The position numbers and the translations under genes are program-made. A DNA stretch of 64,000 bases from Siphonodentalium dalli (Eukaryota > Mollusca > Scaphopoda > Gadilida > Siphonodentaliidae). The stretch is taken from positions 22,260,991 through 22,324,990 of the forward strand of contig CP136061.1 of the NCBI GenBank assembly GCA_032622095.1, read 5' to 3'. A model generated the notes under the pieces. It did not search any database. It was not told where the DNA came from and saw nothing but the letters and a program-made list of their open reading frames with translations. Each line of letters starts with the position of its first letter. The stretch's first letter is position 1. Below, in pieces: positions 10,657 to 21,770 of this stretch.

Positions 10657-12447
10657 ATGCTTCAAGAAACAGCCGAATCGATCGCAGTCCCGTTAGAAAT
10701 TATCTTTAAAAAATCATTACAAAAAGGGAAATTCCCATCTGATTGGAAAAAAGCAAATGTGATTCCCATATTTAAAAAAGATGATCCTGCCGAATGTACA
10801 AATTACCGTCCAATATCTCTCCTCCCAAGTCTTAGTAAAATATTTGAGAAAATAATTATCCAACATCTCATGGAATTTTTTCAAAACAATGAATTACTAT
10901 ACAGCAATCAATCTGGCTTTATGCCTGGACATAGCACGACTTTTCAGTTAACATACTTATATCACAACCTCTGGCATACCCTAGATAAAGGCCTCTACAC
11001 GTGCTCTGTATTCTGTGATATATCAAAGGCCTTTGAAAGAGTCTGGCATAGGGGACTGATTTATAAGTTGAAACAATATGGTATTTCCGGACCGCTTTTA
11101 AACTGGATAGAAGACTACCTCACTAATAGAAAACAAAGAGTTCTCATAAATGACTCATGTTCAAACTTTAGAGTTATCCCCGCTGGAGTCCCTCAAGGCT
11201 CTATACTCGGCCCCTTCCTATTCCTCGTATACATAAACGACCTACCCGAAAATTTAAACTCAGACACTAGAATGTATGCTGATGATACTTGTCTCACGGC
11301 GATGCACTATAATATTGATTTGTTAGAAAGAAATATAAATGAAGACCTAATTAAGATTGATGAATGGGCGCGTAAATGGCTTGTAAATTTCAATCCGATT
11401 AAAACGAAAGCGATACTGTTCTCTCTGACCCCCAATAATGTGCCCTTAAATGTCCTTTTTCAAAACAAGAAAGTGGAACTCATCGAGTCGCATAAACATC
11501 TCGGTCTTGAAATTCAAAGCAACTTAAACTGGAACATGCACATCGAGTCTATCGCCACAATAGTTACTCATCGGCTTTCAATCCTTAGAAAATATAAATA
11601 TAAGCTAGACAGAAGAACACTTGATAAACTATACAAGGCCTATATTCTACCAATATTAGATTACACTGATGTCGTATGGGAAAACGCCCCTGATTATCTT
11701 CTGAAGAAACTGGACCGAATTCACATCGATGCCGCCAGAATTGTAACTGGTCTCACACGTTCAAGCTCAAATAGTTCCGTCCTGTGTGAAGCAGGCTGGC
11801 CTACACTACAAAACCGCAGAGAGAAACATAAATTACAAACACTATTCAAAATCATAAATAATAAAGCCCCATACTACCTTACTGGTTTACTGCCGCCACG
11901 TTCATACCAGATGTCAAGGTATGCCATGCGATGCCCGGATAGGTTCTACTCGTATTATTGTTCTACAGAACAATATAACAAATCTTTCCTTCCTTCGACC
12001 GTGACCGAGTGGAACAAACTCCCTAAGTATGTAACTGCAGCTGAAAATCTGCAAGATTTCAAAGAAAACTTAAATATTGTTGACCCAGTCACAAAACCAC
12101 CCAAATACTTTGAATCAGGAAACCGGAAAAGTAATATTCTACACTGTAGGATACGTAACTCATGTAGCGATCTTCGACTAGACATGCACGAAAACTATAT
12201 TGCCGATAGTCCAAATTGTCAGTGTGGATACGCATACGAAAGTAGCATGCACTTCTTTCTTTTCTGTCCATTATATGACGAACAGAGACATGTACTTTAC
12301 TGTAAACTGGAGAAACATAATTTCCGAATATCAAATTGGAACCAACTGCTAAGGGGAATTCCTGACGAAACCTTTCAAAGAAACATAAAATTATTTCGCA
12401 TTGTTCAGTCATTCATATCTGCGACAACACGCTTTAATCAGGATTAA
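10657..12447 (+). CDS. LINE reverse transcriptase (intact ORF of a dead element)
   Basis: A 596-residue open frame. Motifs in order: NYRPISLLPSLSKIFEKII (about residues 48-66); QSGFMPGHSTT; the FCDISKAFERVWH motif A region; AGVPQGSILGPFLFLVYIND (motif B); MYADDTC with catalytic YADD at residues 207-210; then a thumb with 'KHLGLEIQSNLNWNMHI' and 'YILPILDYTDVVWE'. Near residue 521 a 'CQCGYAYESSMHFFLFCPLY' segment forms the C-terminal Cys/His motif seen in Jockey/CR1-like elements. The enzyme would copy the element's RNA at a nicked target. Coding extends upstream of the first ATG, to about 10556 in the same frame, so this ATG is not the true protein start. Only the endonuclease half is visibly broken. 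Confidence 0.8.
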   Translation: MLQETAESIAVPLEIIFKKSLQKGKFPSDWKKANVIPIFKKDDPAECTNYRPISLLPSLSKIFEKIIIQHLMEFFQNNELLYSNQSGFMPGHSTTFQLTYLYHNLWHTLDKGLYTCSVFCDISKAFERVWHRGLIYKLKQYGISGPLLNWIEDYLTNRKQRVLINDSCSNFRVIPAGVPQGSILGPFLFLVYINDLPENLNSDTRMYADDTCLTAMHYNIDLLERNINEDLIKIDEWARKWLVNFNPIKTKAILFSLTPNNVPLNVLFQNKKVELIESHKHLGLEIQSNLNWNMHIESIATIVTHRLSILRKYKYKLDRRTLDKLYKAYILPILDYTDVVWENAPDYLLKKLDRIHIDAARIVTGLTRSSSNSSVLCEAGWPTLQNRREKHKLQTLFKIINNKAPYYLTGLLPPRSYQMSRYAMRCPDRFYSYYCSTEQYNKSFLPSTVTEWNKLPKYVTAAENLQDFKENLNIVDPVTKPPKYFESGNRKSNILHCRIRNSCSDLRLDMHENYIADSPNCQCGYAYESSMHFFLFCPLYDEQRHVLYCKLEKHNFRISNWNQLLRGIPDETFQRNIKLFRIVQSFISATTRFNQD

Positions 12448-12755
12448 TCGACCGAATATATACCATCAGATATATACATCAACATATTAAGTAAAACAAA
12501 TAGACGTCCTGTCCCGTCCTCATTTCATGTGTACCCAGAGAGAGACGGTTGACAATTAACACACTCAGTCCACACTCTTACCATTATAACCTTATCTTCT
12601 TTATTTTCAGCTACTATATGTATTACACCACAATTGTAAACACTCTGTCATCTTGTAAACAAATACTGTAATTTCAACTTTGTATCGGGAGATCCTGTAA
12701 GTTTCTGTAACTTGTACCCCAATCCCTTTGTAAATTGAATAATTCACAATAAAAT

Positions 12756-14343
12756 ATGTTTAAAGTAACAGGTTTGGCATCACTCAAACCAAAGACGGCC
12801 AGCATGTATATACAAGAAAACCATAGTCAGAAATGGTAACGCGCCCAAGATCATATATATACCCATGATTGTAATTATAGAATCTTTTTCATTTCTGTTA
12901 TTTGTAATTGGCATAGCTTACCACAAACCAAAAATCAACATTATTGTCATAACTAAAACGCCAATAAACGAAATTGAAATGATCAACGACACCTTTTACC
13001 GGGCTCGACTTCGGGGTCGCACTACAACTTTTAATGTGTCCCAATAATTAACATTCTATAAATAGAACCCCCATGCGCTATGGCAGCCCCCATGCGAAAG
13101 AAGAATTTGTACATTAGTATACACGCAGCGCGCGTAATGATTTAAAGCCACATGGCGGTTTGCGCTCCAAAATGCACACAAATAGGTCGACAAATACATT
13201 TACCCACCTATTTCTTTGTCTGTCCCAGGTATTCATTTCATTTAATTATTGTTTGGGGGCTTTGTTTATTGATTGCTCCGGTTTGTGCCACCGCTGGTAC
13301 TAATCTAAATGACAATGAGCTGAATAATCTCACGAAAAATAGTTGGCGATTCTTGCCAGAATAACATGATAAATCTAGTCAGAAGCGACGTAGCCGCAAG
13401 GGTGTGGGGGCATTGAGGACATATCCACCCACACTTATTTTTATACCAATTATGAGTACACCATAGTTGTATCTAATAGTTTAAAGGTACTCAATCCGTA
13501 AAGATGGTCCCCATCTCAACAGATTCCAACAACAACAATCCGATCAGAGGGTCCTATATTACTATTTCTTTGGCTTTGGGGGTAAAAAATATTTGATTCG
13601 AGTCGAGGAACCCATCAAACAAAGCTCAGAGTTATTAGATATTGATTTTTGAAATTTGTTAATTGCTCGAGATGAGTACTAATAACTGCCGTCAATTTGG
13701 TAACCTGCTCTATTCAAACAGACAAGGATGGATAACTCTATAATCAAGTGGTAATAATAACGAAATTTTGACTGTCTTCTGGGCCAGAAAGAATTCCCGA
13801 TAATGAAAAATAATAGATTCCTAAAATCGATATCTAACAAATCAGATCTTTGATGGGTTGAAAGGGCTGTCAGCTCTCTTCTACAACACACTTTTGGATG
13901 CTATAATCCACCACAGCTAGAAGCAAAGCCCCCCCCCCATTCCGAACCTGGACCGGCGACGAAGACTTACCTTGTTTTTGTGTGTTGATATATATATTAT
14001 TTTGAGTTATGGATGGTTGTAATTTCGTGTCCTATTTTGTGCTTGTATGGACTCCAGTTGCCTTATAGTCTGTTGTATTCCGGGCTTGTACTGGGCTCAA
14101 CGCTAGGAAGAGGGTGCAATGCCAGCAGGTTGACTTAAGGTCGGTCGGGGCTCCTCAACTCTTGATGGTGCAATGCCCGCCCGGAAGGTTTAAGGTACCA
14201 GGTGACAAATGATTATTAAGTATGGGTTAAAAGTATGGGAGTAAACGTATGGGAGATAACATTAGTTCAGATAAATGTGTGACAATGAACATTGGCGCGA
14301 AAACAGAAGAACCAAATTAACACACGAAGAACAAAGATGGAAT
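12756..14343. other. No recognisable gene; one repeat copy
   Basis: Frames at 12865-13047 and 13152-13364 are short and have no recognisable motif. About 13482-13640 ('ttaaaggtactcaatccg', 'tttgattcgagtcgagga') is a copy of a repeat seen again at 57420-57580 and 57750-57800. It begins at a TTAA, which suggests another TTAA-targeting MITE. A C-run lies near 13928. Confidence 0.4.
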
Positions 14344-14735
14344 AAATGTACAACTGAAGGAGGTTAATGAAGAAATATATATAGGAGTCACAACTGATAA
14401 TAAAATGAAATTCGACCAACACATGACTGAGAAAATACAGAAGCAAATGCAGTCACTGGAGCAATACAAAGAGCATTTACAAACATGGACACTAAAACAA
14501 TGTTGAGACAATACAACATCCCGGTGAGACCACATCTAGAATATGCCCAACCTGCTTGGAGTCCACATTTAAAAAAAGACATTGAAATGCTGGCGAAAGT
14601 ACAAAAAAGATTCACAAAATTAATACCAGAAATGAAGGGCCTACCATATGAAGAAAGACTAAAAATATACCAACATTGAATTACAGAAGAATAAGAGGAG
14701 ACATGATAGAATGCGAACCATATACGTGACTTGCT
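14344..14735 (+). pseudogene. CR1-like LINE reverse transcriptase remnant
   Basis: Two frames together read as the thumb and connection region of a CR1-type reverse transcriptase: 'IYIGVTTDNKMKFDQHM' in one frame, then 'FTNMDTKTMLRQYNIPVRPH' and 'LEYAQPAWSPHLKKDIEML' in the next, followed by 'KLIPEMKGLPYEERLKIYQ' and, after a small break, 'RRIRGDMIE'. This order is the usual one after the YADD domain. At least two frameshifts separate the blocks. Catalytic motifs are absent, so this is a short dead fragment. A related fragment lies at 60400-61030. Confidence 0.65.
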
Positions 14736-15539
14736 TATGTATAGATTCAATGTACGGAACGCCATGGCCCCTAAGTCCATGTAGTTGTGCAAAACGTTCT
14801 ATCGCGACTGCGAACGTATTCAGGGGAGGTACTACAAATAGACGAGCGAGTTATTCGGTCTGAGTCAGCTTATCGAAAGATCTCGTCCATCGGGCAAGAT
14901 ATCTTATTATGCACGTCAAATGGCCGAGCAAAGCCGCCGAACCATGATGTTCTTCCAATCACTGTCAAACATCTGGCATGTTTATATTTATTTATTTATT
15001 GACAACGTGAAAATATGAAATTATGCCAAGGCTACATCTAATAACAAATACATGCATCACGTGAAGAGGACTAATATGGCCAGTAGATGTAGGGGGAAAT
15101 AACGCTTTATGTAGAATGGCATATGTCACAAGCATGCGGATATACGACATATCTCTGTTCTTTATTGTCCCAGACATGTCACACGCACGTGGTCGTATTT
15201 ATGTACAGCAGAAGAACGGTTTTGTGACATCACTTATGTCTTATTAGCTCAGAGGGGAGAACGTATCCATGTTCGTTATGACGGCAGAGCTTCCAGGGCG
15301 CATAGGCCGTATACGAATGAGTTTGCAAGTAATGAAAAGAAATGTGGCAGCGTCCAGAAGTAAGATATTTTTTCTGTGTGTTTTGAAGTGTGCTGTCAAA
15401 AAAGAGAGTAAACAGATGAATTTTTTTTATCATGCAAGCAGCTATATCGAAGTGGCTACGCCATAACGTGTCAGTTTTTCCTCCAAGAATTGGTTCCGGC
15501 GAAAAAGCAGAGGTGGTGACTGGCAAGTGAATAATATAT

Positions 15540-16557
15540 GTTGAACCTCGTTGTTACATCTTGATTGACAGAGGCGGCACTACAGATTGTTCGGTATGTG
15601 GTTCTAATATAGTAACGCAAGATGTTTTTACGCTATACTGCGATGATCGTTACCATACAGTCGTTTCCACGAAGACCAACATGTCAAAGGACGGACGCGG
15701 GTGTGATTTCCAGAGAACAACAAAAGCATGATCCATAGATACAGATGACTGCCACAAAGGCACATATGCTTTTTGAACCGCAGTCTTGACAATATCTTTC
15801 CACGCGGAGTTTTCAGGAACTGTCCCTTTATCCAAATATTCTTACAAATACGCAATTTATATTTGTCCATAATGACGAATATATCTGGAACAGAGCCGGT
15901 TGCTTGGCGGTTGAACAGTCTATAGATGTGACAATTCGTTACAAAAATCCGGAGCGGTAACTGACGGGACCCGACAGGCGAACGAATTGTCCGACAAAGC
16001 GGTTTGCGAATGTGAATCTCACTCTCAACCGACAGTATACCTTATATATGAGCCGAGTGACAGTTTAGTGGATTTTCGCTTTGGGAATGACTGTACATAT
16101 TTTGCTCAAGTTCTTAGTGATTTATCCATGATGCTGATCGCAGTTTTCTGTATCGGTATGAGTTCTGTTTCATACAGCGCTTTGGGAAGAACTATTACTT
16201 TTTTAATGATTGTGCACATAGCTATTGGTGTAATCGTTTGGAGAGTTTTGCTTCCAATGAATCCAAAGAATTATTTTCCCAATTGATCAGAGACGAGAGA
16301 TGCGCTATAGACACGACCGTTGCAGATTTCTTCTATGTTACACCCAGATGGACGTATTCAACCACCTTCTCGACCACCTGGTTTCCAAGCATCCACGTCC
16401 TATGTCCGTCCGCTTGAGACTTTCTTTGTTCATTGAATACAACGACTTTTGGTGTGACGTGTAAACAATTAAATCGCCATTTCAAACTATATGTAGGAAC
16501 GAAACACACTGCACACACGGCATCGAAACACACTGCACACACGGCATCGTAATCCAT
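15540..16557 (-). pseudogene. Decayed LINE reverse transcriptase (C-terminal half), minus strand
   Basis: Reading right to left: 16557-16333 gives 'YSLKWRFNCLHVTPKVVVFN' and 'MLGNQVVEKVVEYVHLGVT', the typical 'K..VVFN...LG...VE.V..Y.YLGV' stretch after the catalytic domain. Further down come 'IIKKVIVLPKALYETELIP', 'IQKTAISIMDKSLRT', a stop, and 'AKYVQSFPKRKSTKLSLGSY', which resemble the 'LP..LYG.ELW...DI..L....R...K..Q.FP.RT' region of many invertebrate LINEs. A further possible C-terminal segment lies at 15835-15650. There are several frameshifts and stops. The plus-strand 99-codon frame at 15987-16286 is a shadow of this remnant. Confidence 0.5.
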
Positions 16558-16976
16558 CGTGAAGTTGACTATAGTCAGCCAATACCGATTGATCTGGACT
16601 CAGAAAGAACAGCGAGGGACGATCGATCCATCAACAGACAGAGAGGCCTTGTCTCCCTTATACCGCAGGGAATCGTGTTGGACTAAACACGACAATTGCT
16701 TTTGACATGGACATGTTGAAATGTCTCTTCGGCATCCATATTCCAGCAATGGAGACTGATTTCGCATGGTTTTTGTGCAGATTTCCCAAAAGAACGTTGT
16801 CTGTCTTCGAGTTTACGGAACTCGGTACTCAATTATTTATGAGACGGACGCCATGTAATGTTAAAGTTGATCGGGATGTTCACAGGAAGTGCCTTGTCCG
16901 GTATTATTATGTCATTGATGGGGTGTCCAACTGAAATTGAAACGACTTACGCGCTTCTGGCAGGTTGATGCCAATG

Positions 16977-17667
16977 ATTGATAAGCAAGACGAAGATGAT
17001 ATCGTAGTCGTTCTGGATCAAGCTACGTATGCGACAGCGTGTAGTATAATTTTGAAACACCCAGACCAGTTCAGTAAAATTGTTTTGCGCATGTGATCGT
17101 TTCACATCGCATGCACATTCCTGGCTGCATGTGATTTGTAAACTGCTTTGGGTTGCTGGGCTAACACATGTTCAAATTGATCCCGGAGTAGTTAGCGTTG
17201 GAACTGTTGTGGGTGTATTGTATCGTATAGACACTACAACCGGACCACGATGGTCCACATGCCAATTGTCGAGTCCCTATTGCGTCTTCGACGACAACGA
17301 TTTGGAGACACACTTAAAGTGGGAGAGCCTTCACCATCATCATCATCACCATCATCATCACAAAGAGTCAACGATGCAGCAACGGAAAACTGCACATTAG
17401 ACAATGTTCAACCGCTGATGGACATCGATGACTTCGCGGAGCTCCACGACTTGTATATTGAATTCTGCACTGACATAGGTGACGCTATGGTACTTTATGG
17501 CACTCATACATCGACATGGTAATGATTTTGCTTCGGTTTCCATCAATTTGTGAGGGTAACTGGAATCTCTACGTGGAATACCTTGGAAAAATGATCCCTT
17601 GTTTTGTTAATATGACCGCCCAAATTATTCCAGATACGCTACGTTTTACCTCTCTGGCCTGTTCTCC
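16977..17667 (+). pseudogene. Broken member of an uncharacterised multi-copy invertebrate protein family
   Basis: Conceptual translation across frameshifts gives, in order: 'MPMIDKQDEDDIVVVLDQAT', 'YATACSIILKHPDQFSKIVL', 'RM(stop)SFHIACTFLA', then in another frame 'LTHVQIDPGVVSVGTVVGVL', then 'HYNRTTMVHMPIVESLLRL', a Ser/His-rich run over the CATCAT microsatellite at 17328-17360, 'LHDLYIEFCTDIGDAMVLYG', and 'MVMILLRFPSICEGNWNLYV'. From memory this pattern (DQA-Y, GSFH, GVV..GSV.GVL, HYNRA, LRF..EGNW, MIPWF) recurs in large uncharacterised protein families of corals, amphioxus and molluscs. Function is unknown to me. The reading is interrupted by a hairpin repeat at about 17650. Shorter paralogues lie at 21769 and 26296. 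Confidence 0.45.
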
Positions 17668-18013
17668 CAAAAACCAGCACATTATCTGCTTATAATATAA
17701 TTTGTTTTATGTACATAATCTGCTTAGAATTGCCTTTTTGGGTCGATAATGTGCTGAAAATGATAGCATTTCAGTCACATTATCGACTCATGATGAGGCG
17801 ATTAAAATCAGATTATGTGCAGACAAAAACAAGCCAACTCACGACTTGTCAGGTATACGCTCTTTAACACGTGCTTTCACTGTGGTCCGCGCCATAAAAC
17901 GATATAACGGCGATGAGACAATTATCTGCTTATTTCAGAATCAAATAATCACATAATGTACCCATTTCATATTATATAGGCCGATTATGTGCGTATTTTC
18001 GCGAGGATATGTT
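17650..18013 (+). repeat. Hairpin MITE, 'attatctgcttataat' family
   Basis: Begins 'gcctgttctccc' and runs to 'cgcgaggatatgttg'. It contains two inverted-repeat systems: a long stem built from 'gcttagaatygcct..gagtcgataatgtg' and its inverted copy 'cacattatcgactcatgatgaggcgatt', and terminal 'attatctgcttat' blocks. Other copies: 22181-22535, 26712-26900 and 40617-40955 on the plus strand; 21612-21770, 26134-26290, 28118-28492, 32371-32640 and 62570-62672 on the minus strand. Here it sits inside the pseudogene that precedes it. No coding capacity. Confidence 0.6.
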
Positions 18014-18564
18014 GCTCTCTCAGATGGCAACCCTGGAGGAATATCACACAGAAGCAAGAACACAGTTTCATGCTGGCGACTTTTGAAGTTATTTAGGATT
18101 TAGCCAGGTATAGATGTAGACCAAACTATTAATTAAACACTCAAACACAAAAACAAAATGTGGAATTATTAGATTTAGTTTGAGTCATGACACTGTACAA
18201 AGGTAGATCATAGATATACACATAGGATATCTGGATATGGCAGGCCTTAGACTTTCAGATAAAAGCTGCAATCATCTGAGGCAGTCTTCAAAGGCAGCAA
18301 TGCAGCGTGATGAACGTAACGTGGAACTAATTGAACATATCGATACAGATGGTGGTGAGCTTACAACAATGGCATCTGGTATAGTAACGTCCGCCCAAGT
18401 AGAGATTTGCCATCTTTTTGCCTACAAGATAGGTAAAGACAAAATAAGCGATTTTGCGAGGAAACAAAAAACAAGTTCACGACAAATATGTACAGCGCAA
18501 ACTGTAAACATTTCAGTCGGAAATGAAGAGCCTCAAAATAAAGGCACATGGGCACGAGATACAG

Positions 18565-18690
18565 TTAACCCCGAGGTTCATGGCGGAAGCTGTGCTGGTG
18601 CAGCATTAAAGGCCCTGTGCTAATGCAAATGCAATATCTTATATGGGGGCCTCGCATATAAGAGAATGCATTGGCTTACAAGGTCAATAT
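18565..18690 (+). mobile_element. Relic of a TTAA hairpin MITE (subfamily 2)
   Basis: Starts ttaaccccgaggttcatggc and continues 'ggaagctgtgctgg...taaaggccctgtgc', then a decayed hairpin 'aatgcaatatcttatatggg / cctcgcatataagagaatgc'. The same left part occurs at 40186-40240 and the hairpin throughout the family. The right end is missing. The 128-codon frame at 18237-18623 runs into this relic, so its last 20 or so residues are transposon-derived. Confidence 0.5.
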
Positions 18691-19321
18691 AAAATAAAGA
18701 GCGATGGTACGAAATGTGGTTCATATGTGTACATAGGCACCCACTCGGTCGATGTAATTAATGATATGGTGAATATGCATGTATGAGTGGAACCGATTAG
18801 GTATAATGTGACCGAGGTTCGGCAATGTTATATTAATATAAATACTTGAGTGAACGCACGTAATTATAAATACAACAGATGTGTGGGGTGGGCCGCTGGG
18901 GGATTTCTTTTAGATTTGTTATCAGAAAATTATGTATCGTTTATACAATCAGAACATCCTAGGTTTTTGCGTCGAATGTTTGCCAATAGGTATTAATGAT
19001 ATTCCCTTTAATGCGTTTTCGGAAGACATATCTTGATTGCTTAGAGGTATATTTTATTTTTAGGGAATTAGTTGAATAAATTGGTAAGGGAGATCTTTAG
19101 AAAAAGAGATGGCCCGGTACGATGGGATAAGGTTGACATCTATTTGGTTCTGCTCTCTTGTCATACATAACAAAACAAGACACTGGTGAGCGATCGTAAT
19201 ACCAGTCATGCATGCACATATATGTTTGTTGTTGATGTAACATGTTCCATAAGTGATGCGCATACACGAGGAATCAGATACAACGATGCTCCTTCGTGTC
19301 GCCCATGCTGCAAAGAGCCAC

Positions 19322-19413
19322 AATGAATCATTATGAAGACACCTGATACTGGCGTCGAGGTCCACCCAATGAATCACTATGAAGACACCTGATACTGGCG
19401 TCGAGGTCCACCC
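19322..19413 (+). repeat. 46-bp direct repeat, two copies
   Basis: Unit 'aatgaatcattatgaagaca...ggtccaccc' at 19322 and 19368, differing at one base, with the start of a third at 19414. The same pair occurs in the second tandem unit at 23844-23935. A related phrase ('gacacctggtactggagtcg') is at 21200. Confidence 0.8.
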
Positions 19414-20450
19414 AATGCATCATTACCATATCTCATCTATACGAAATCTCAAGAAGCTCGAGAATAATTTATTAGACTTCGCGCGAGTAATCATATTATA
19501 GAATTATAGAAATAGAAATATGAAGACACAGGCAACCTCAGACACCATTAGAAAAGCGGATATTCCCTGTATGCAAAAAAAAAAGAAAAAAGAAAAAGAG
19601 TAAAAAAAAGAAGAGTAGAATTGAAACGTAGATAGATTTGTCATAAAATGCGATGCCTATAATGATCTCAGGCAAAATTCAATATCAATGAAGCTAACAA
19701 ATATCTAACTGTCATGAAAGGTTACACTGGTGTAAATGTCTTTCATTGGCCTCAGTGATAACGTTTTTGCGTATACTGTTGGCAATATAAATTTTGGGTC
19801 AAAAATGTTCTTTAAATCTGAAAAATTGACATTTGGAGAAACTTTTTACGCAAAAAATCATGTCCTTCTAGCAGGAATTTCGTCTTTAATTCTTGTGTTT
19901 TCGTTACTAGTGTCAGAACCGCATAAAAAAATACTGTCATATTTTAGACCACACCAAAAAATTCAAACTTCACTACAAAGGGTTAATTCCTGTGCCAGTG
20001 GCTATTTTACCTATGGGAAATCATAGGGAAGAGGTGTGATGATTTTTTTATGCAAAAAGCACACAAGGCTATTGACCAATCACGGCCCAGTGTCTATTTT
20101 ATTCTCTCCTATATATCAGCTAGATGTCACTCCGAAACCTATTTACACCAGTTTAACCGAAAAACATGGTAAAATAACTGCTCCTGTGTGCAACATAATC
20201 CGGTTACTCTTCATTCGGATAAAACAGCTCAGTAGTTGACAATTTTAAAGGTGTCATTATCAGTATTATAAATTAACTATGTTATTTGGGTTATTATGCT
20301 GCTTATGGTATATATCTGCGTTAGTTTCAATTGTGCAACCGCCATCCATTGGTGTATTGCAATATTATAAGTTACGGGACGCTTATTGGTCGGATATGGT
20401 GTCATGTGAGGCGAAGTGAGATCAATATTAGGCGAGGCCGTAGGCCGAGC

Positions 20451-20891
20451 TTAAAGGCACGTGAGGCCTTAGTTGTCGAAAATATTCATATTTGTTCCAA
20501 TCACCGTAAACAGAAAAAAAAACAGTAAAACGCATACCTGAGCAAGAGCCTGATTGGGTTACAGAAGACAGCACAATGCTACTGGCTAATCACACACAAA
20601 TGGCATAAACGCTCTTTATTAGTTCCACATCAGGAATTCACACACAAATATCGCTCTTTATGTTTACCATCATAATATAAACAGACACAAGAAAAGTAAC
20701 TTTTTATGCTTTCGTTTACATAACAATGGTCAACCATATGACAATAACATACTGTTTATGCGATATTTCTTTCTTATTTGTATACGGACAAAGTCTGTCT
20801 ACATTTTGATGTTCTTTCTGTTTGTGGCGGTTTTTGACGGTTGGAAATATTTTCACAGGATACCCACCGCCAAGGCCAACCGTACCTTTAA
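20451..20891. mobile_element. TTAA-flanked MITE (AGGYACG family)
   Basis: Bounded by TTAA at both ends: ttaaaggcacgtgaggcctt at the left and cggttggccttggc-type sequence ending 'ccgtacctttaa' at the right, read inward as inverted repeats (AGGCACG and AGGTACG). The interior has inverted 'gctctttat' blocks and the phrase 'tggcggtttttgacgg'. About 441 bp with no coding. Other copies: 24973-25413, 35843-36470 and 58026-58508. The 35843 copy has an empty-site paralogue that supports TTAA as the target duplication. Confidence 0.65.
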
Positions 20892-21611
20892 TATTGATCT
20901 CTTTGTAACTTTGTAATTGTCGAAACTTTCGAATTCCTCAAATATGTCGCACGCAGGTTTTGGTACATGGTGCTATATCGTTAAATTCGCAGAAAATGAT
21001 TTCCGACAGATATCACCTTTCTTGGCTCCAAAATACACCAAAAATATTCCCGAGGCGACAGAGTTTCTGAAAACAAGTTGTTGATTTCATATGGGGTCAC
21101 TGGCCTAATATGGGTTCATATACCATCACTATTAATCGACGCTAATTGGCTAATCGCAAGAGCTGACATAATAAATATAAATATATCTATTTCTTATCGA
21201 GACACCTGGTACTGGAGTCGAGGTCCGTGCATGCCATGTGTGTGCCAAGATTGAAACTTCAATAATACTTAACATTGAAATTTATCGATGATATAGCTGA
21301 GAGGGGGGGGGGGGGGCGAAATTTGCGCTTCCCTTCCCGCATTTCATTCGTTCACATGTTATAAATCAGCACGCGCTTTCTCCGGACAAGACAAGAAAAC
21401 GCCATTCTAATTTATGGTAACAAACAGTGATGTTCGGGTGGCATGCCTATGCTCGGGCAATAGATTAAAGTTTTTCAAGTCCTACAGTCGTTCATCTAAC
21501 CGACATTATGTGAATAGCGACAATACAAAGCGTCATAAAAATATGAAGTGATGAAAAATTAGGGAAATTTCACATTTGTTTCGAAATTGTCATTGTCCGC
21601 ACGAAAATCTG

Positions 21612-21770
21612 CTTAGAATCGCCTCATTATGAGTCAATAGTGTGACTAAAATGTTCTCATTTTCAGCACATTATCGACTCAAAATGAGGCGATTCTAAGC
21701 AGATTATCTACCTAAAATAAGTTATATTATAAGCAGATACTGTGCTGGTTTTAGAGAGAACAGGCTGCGT
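21612..21770 (-). repeat. Hairpin MITE fragment, 'attatctgcttataat' family
   Basis: Inverse orientation to 17650. It has the long stem 'gcttagaatcgcctcattat' paired with 'aatgaggcgattctaagc' around 'ctcattttcag', then 'ttataagcagatactgtgct' and the terminal 'gagaacaggc'. A duplicate lies at 26134-26290. The upstream half of the element is absent. Confidence 0.6.

Larger units (their letters stand above)
9530..12755 (+). mobile_element. Non-LTR retrotransposon (LINE), 5' end missing
   Basis: Contains the C-terminal half of an apurinic-type endonuclease, a linker, a reverse transcriptase and a Cys/His C-terminal segment, then about 300 bp of 3' untranslated DNA ending near 'caataaaatatg'. The layout and motifs fit the CR1/Jockey group; the exact clade cannot be fixed by eye. 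The 5' end stops exactly at the Harbinger terminus, and the LINE reading frame resumes immediately after it, so the Harbinger most likely jumped into the endonuclease coding region. The upstream part of the LINE was not found in the window. Confidence 0.7.

Noticed and set aside
15987..16286. 99-codon frame with a hydrophobic stretch, considered as a small membrane protein
   Set aside because: The minus strand of the same region reads as LINE reverse transcriptase blocks in order, so this is more likely an antisense shadow.
18237..18623. 128-codon frame conserved in both tandem units (also 22759-23145)
   Set aside because: Identity between copies only reflects the recent duplication, the last 20 residues come from a MITE relic, and no family is recognisable. 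Not excluded as a decayed exon.
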